This document shows, one piece after another, positions 63,620-64,000 of a stretch of DNA of 64,000 bases; the stretch's first letter is position 1, and every line of letters begins with the position of its first letter. Under the pieces are notes generated by a model, which ran no database searches, was not told the origin of the DNA, and saw nothing but the letters and a program-made list of their open reading frames with translations. The stretch comes from Chachezhania sediminis. GTDB lineage: Bacteria > Pseudomonadota > Alphaproteobacteria > Rhodobacterales > Rhodobacteraceae. Position numbers and translations under genes: made by a program. The stretch spans positions 682,001-746,000 of the forward strand of contig NZ_VOPH01000001.1 of the NCBI RefSeq assembly GCF_009765275.1, read 5' to 3'.

Positions 63620-64000
63620 TCACAGGTCGACCAGCGTAACCGTCTGCCCCTTGACCGCCAGCGCCACACGGCCATCGCAAAGACGCAGCGCATCGTTGCC
63701 GAAGACCTCGCGCCGCCAGCCGCTCAGGGCGGGCAGATCCCGCATGCCCGACGCGATATCGTCCAGATCCGAGGCCGAGGCGATCAGCTTGGCCGCGACG
63801 CCGGAATTGTCCGACTTGGCTTTCAGAAGGACCCGCAGCAGGTCGGCCAGCGCAGGGTTCACCTGCGGCCGCTGGCGCGACTTGTCCTCTCGGGGAAGCT
63901 GGTCGGACGGCAGTTCCATCCCCCGCTTCACCGCCGCCATGATGCCGTCGGCAATGGCGCCGCGCCGGGCCTCGCGCTGCAACAGGCGCGACGCGGAAAG
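63620..64000 (-). CDS. rnd: Ribonuclease D, C-terminal part (5' end outside window)
   Basis: 127 residues of the C-terminal region. The last HRDC-type helices show GVAAKLIASASDLDDIASG and LPALSGWRREVFGNDALRL, characteristic of alphaproteobacterial RNase D, a 3'-5' exonuclease that trims tRNA and other stable RNAs. The catalytic DEDD exonuclease domain lies beyond the right edge. Open to the end of the window. Confidence 0.88.
   Translation of the reverse strand, partial: LSASRLLQREARRGAIADGIMAAVKRGMELPSDQLPREDKSRQRPQVNPALADLLRVLLKAKSDNSGVAAKLIASASDLDDIASGMRDLPALSGWRREVFGNDALRLCDGRVALAVKGQTVTLVDL

Overview
The window is GC-rich chromosomal DNA of an alphaproteobacterium, most likely a marine-type member of the Rhodobacterales. 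Support comes from the codon and base composition, the protein families present (liv-type and dpp-type ABC operons, RTX proteins, P-loop sulfotransferase-like proteins), tRNA genes with encoded CCA, and an rpmH-rnpA-yidD locus. No taxon search was possible, so the lineage is an inference.

Layout. 1-3100: tail of an RND efflux pump with a strong terminator, a small lipoprotein cytochrome c, then a decaying stretch (PucR-type regulator remnant, N-terminally damaged alpha/beta hydrolase, frameshifted SDR). 3381-10717: zinc peptidase, MFS transporter, two tandem serine beta-lactamase-like proteins (the first without catalytic residues), and a LysR regulator divergent from a 2-oxoglutarate/Fe(II) oxygenase. 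10752-16705: a minus-strand branched-chain/aromatic-acid type ABC operon (livK-H-M-G-F) flanked by two hotdog thioesterases. 16757-24401: tRNA-Gly, an FUSC-family membrane protein, and a trio of a degenerate sulfotransferase-like protein, a glycosidase-like RTX exoprotein and an intact sulfotransferase-like protein, then tRNA-Ser. 24402-25089: remnants of a tyrosine integrase and an IS3-family element.

25090-35306: a flavin reductase and a GntR regulator on the minus strand face a tightly overlapped plus-strand operon: dpp-type binding protein, two permeases, two amidohydrolases, two ATPases and a zinc deaminase. It looks like uptake plus hydrolytic breakdown of a nitrogen-containing compound. 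35405-41625: LysR regulator, GNAT acetyltransferase, a siderophore-type ABC importer and an EamA exporter joined through a 28-codon mini-ORF. 41640-44025: IS30 remnant, APC-like transporter, TniQ-like remnant with a possible transposon end, and tRNA-Arg.

44106-49088: orphan sensor kinase, FAD disulfide oxidoreductase with TVP38-type membrane protein, and rpmH-rnpA-yidD. 49424-59979: a chemotaxis locus (minus strand: STAS, CheY, CheA, CheW, MCP, CheW, CheR, CheB; plus strand: a coiled-coil protein with CheZ-like features and a cytoplasmic PAS-MCP). 60292-64000: luciferase-like monooxygenase, phosphomannomutase/phosphoglucomutase, a small lipoprotein and the C-terminal part of RNase D.

The best candidates for something undescribed are the possible CheZ-type CheY phosphatase at 56988-58685, the sulfotransferase/RTX-glycosidase trio at 19272-24155, and the beta-lactamase-like pseudoenzyme paired with an intact paralogue at 6068-8582.
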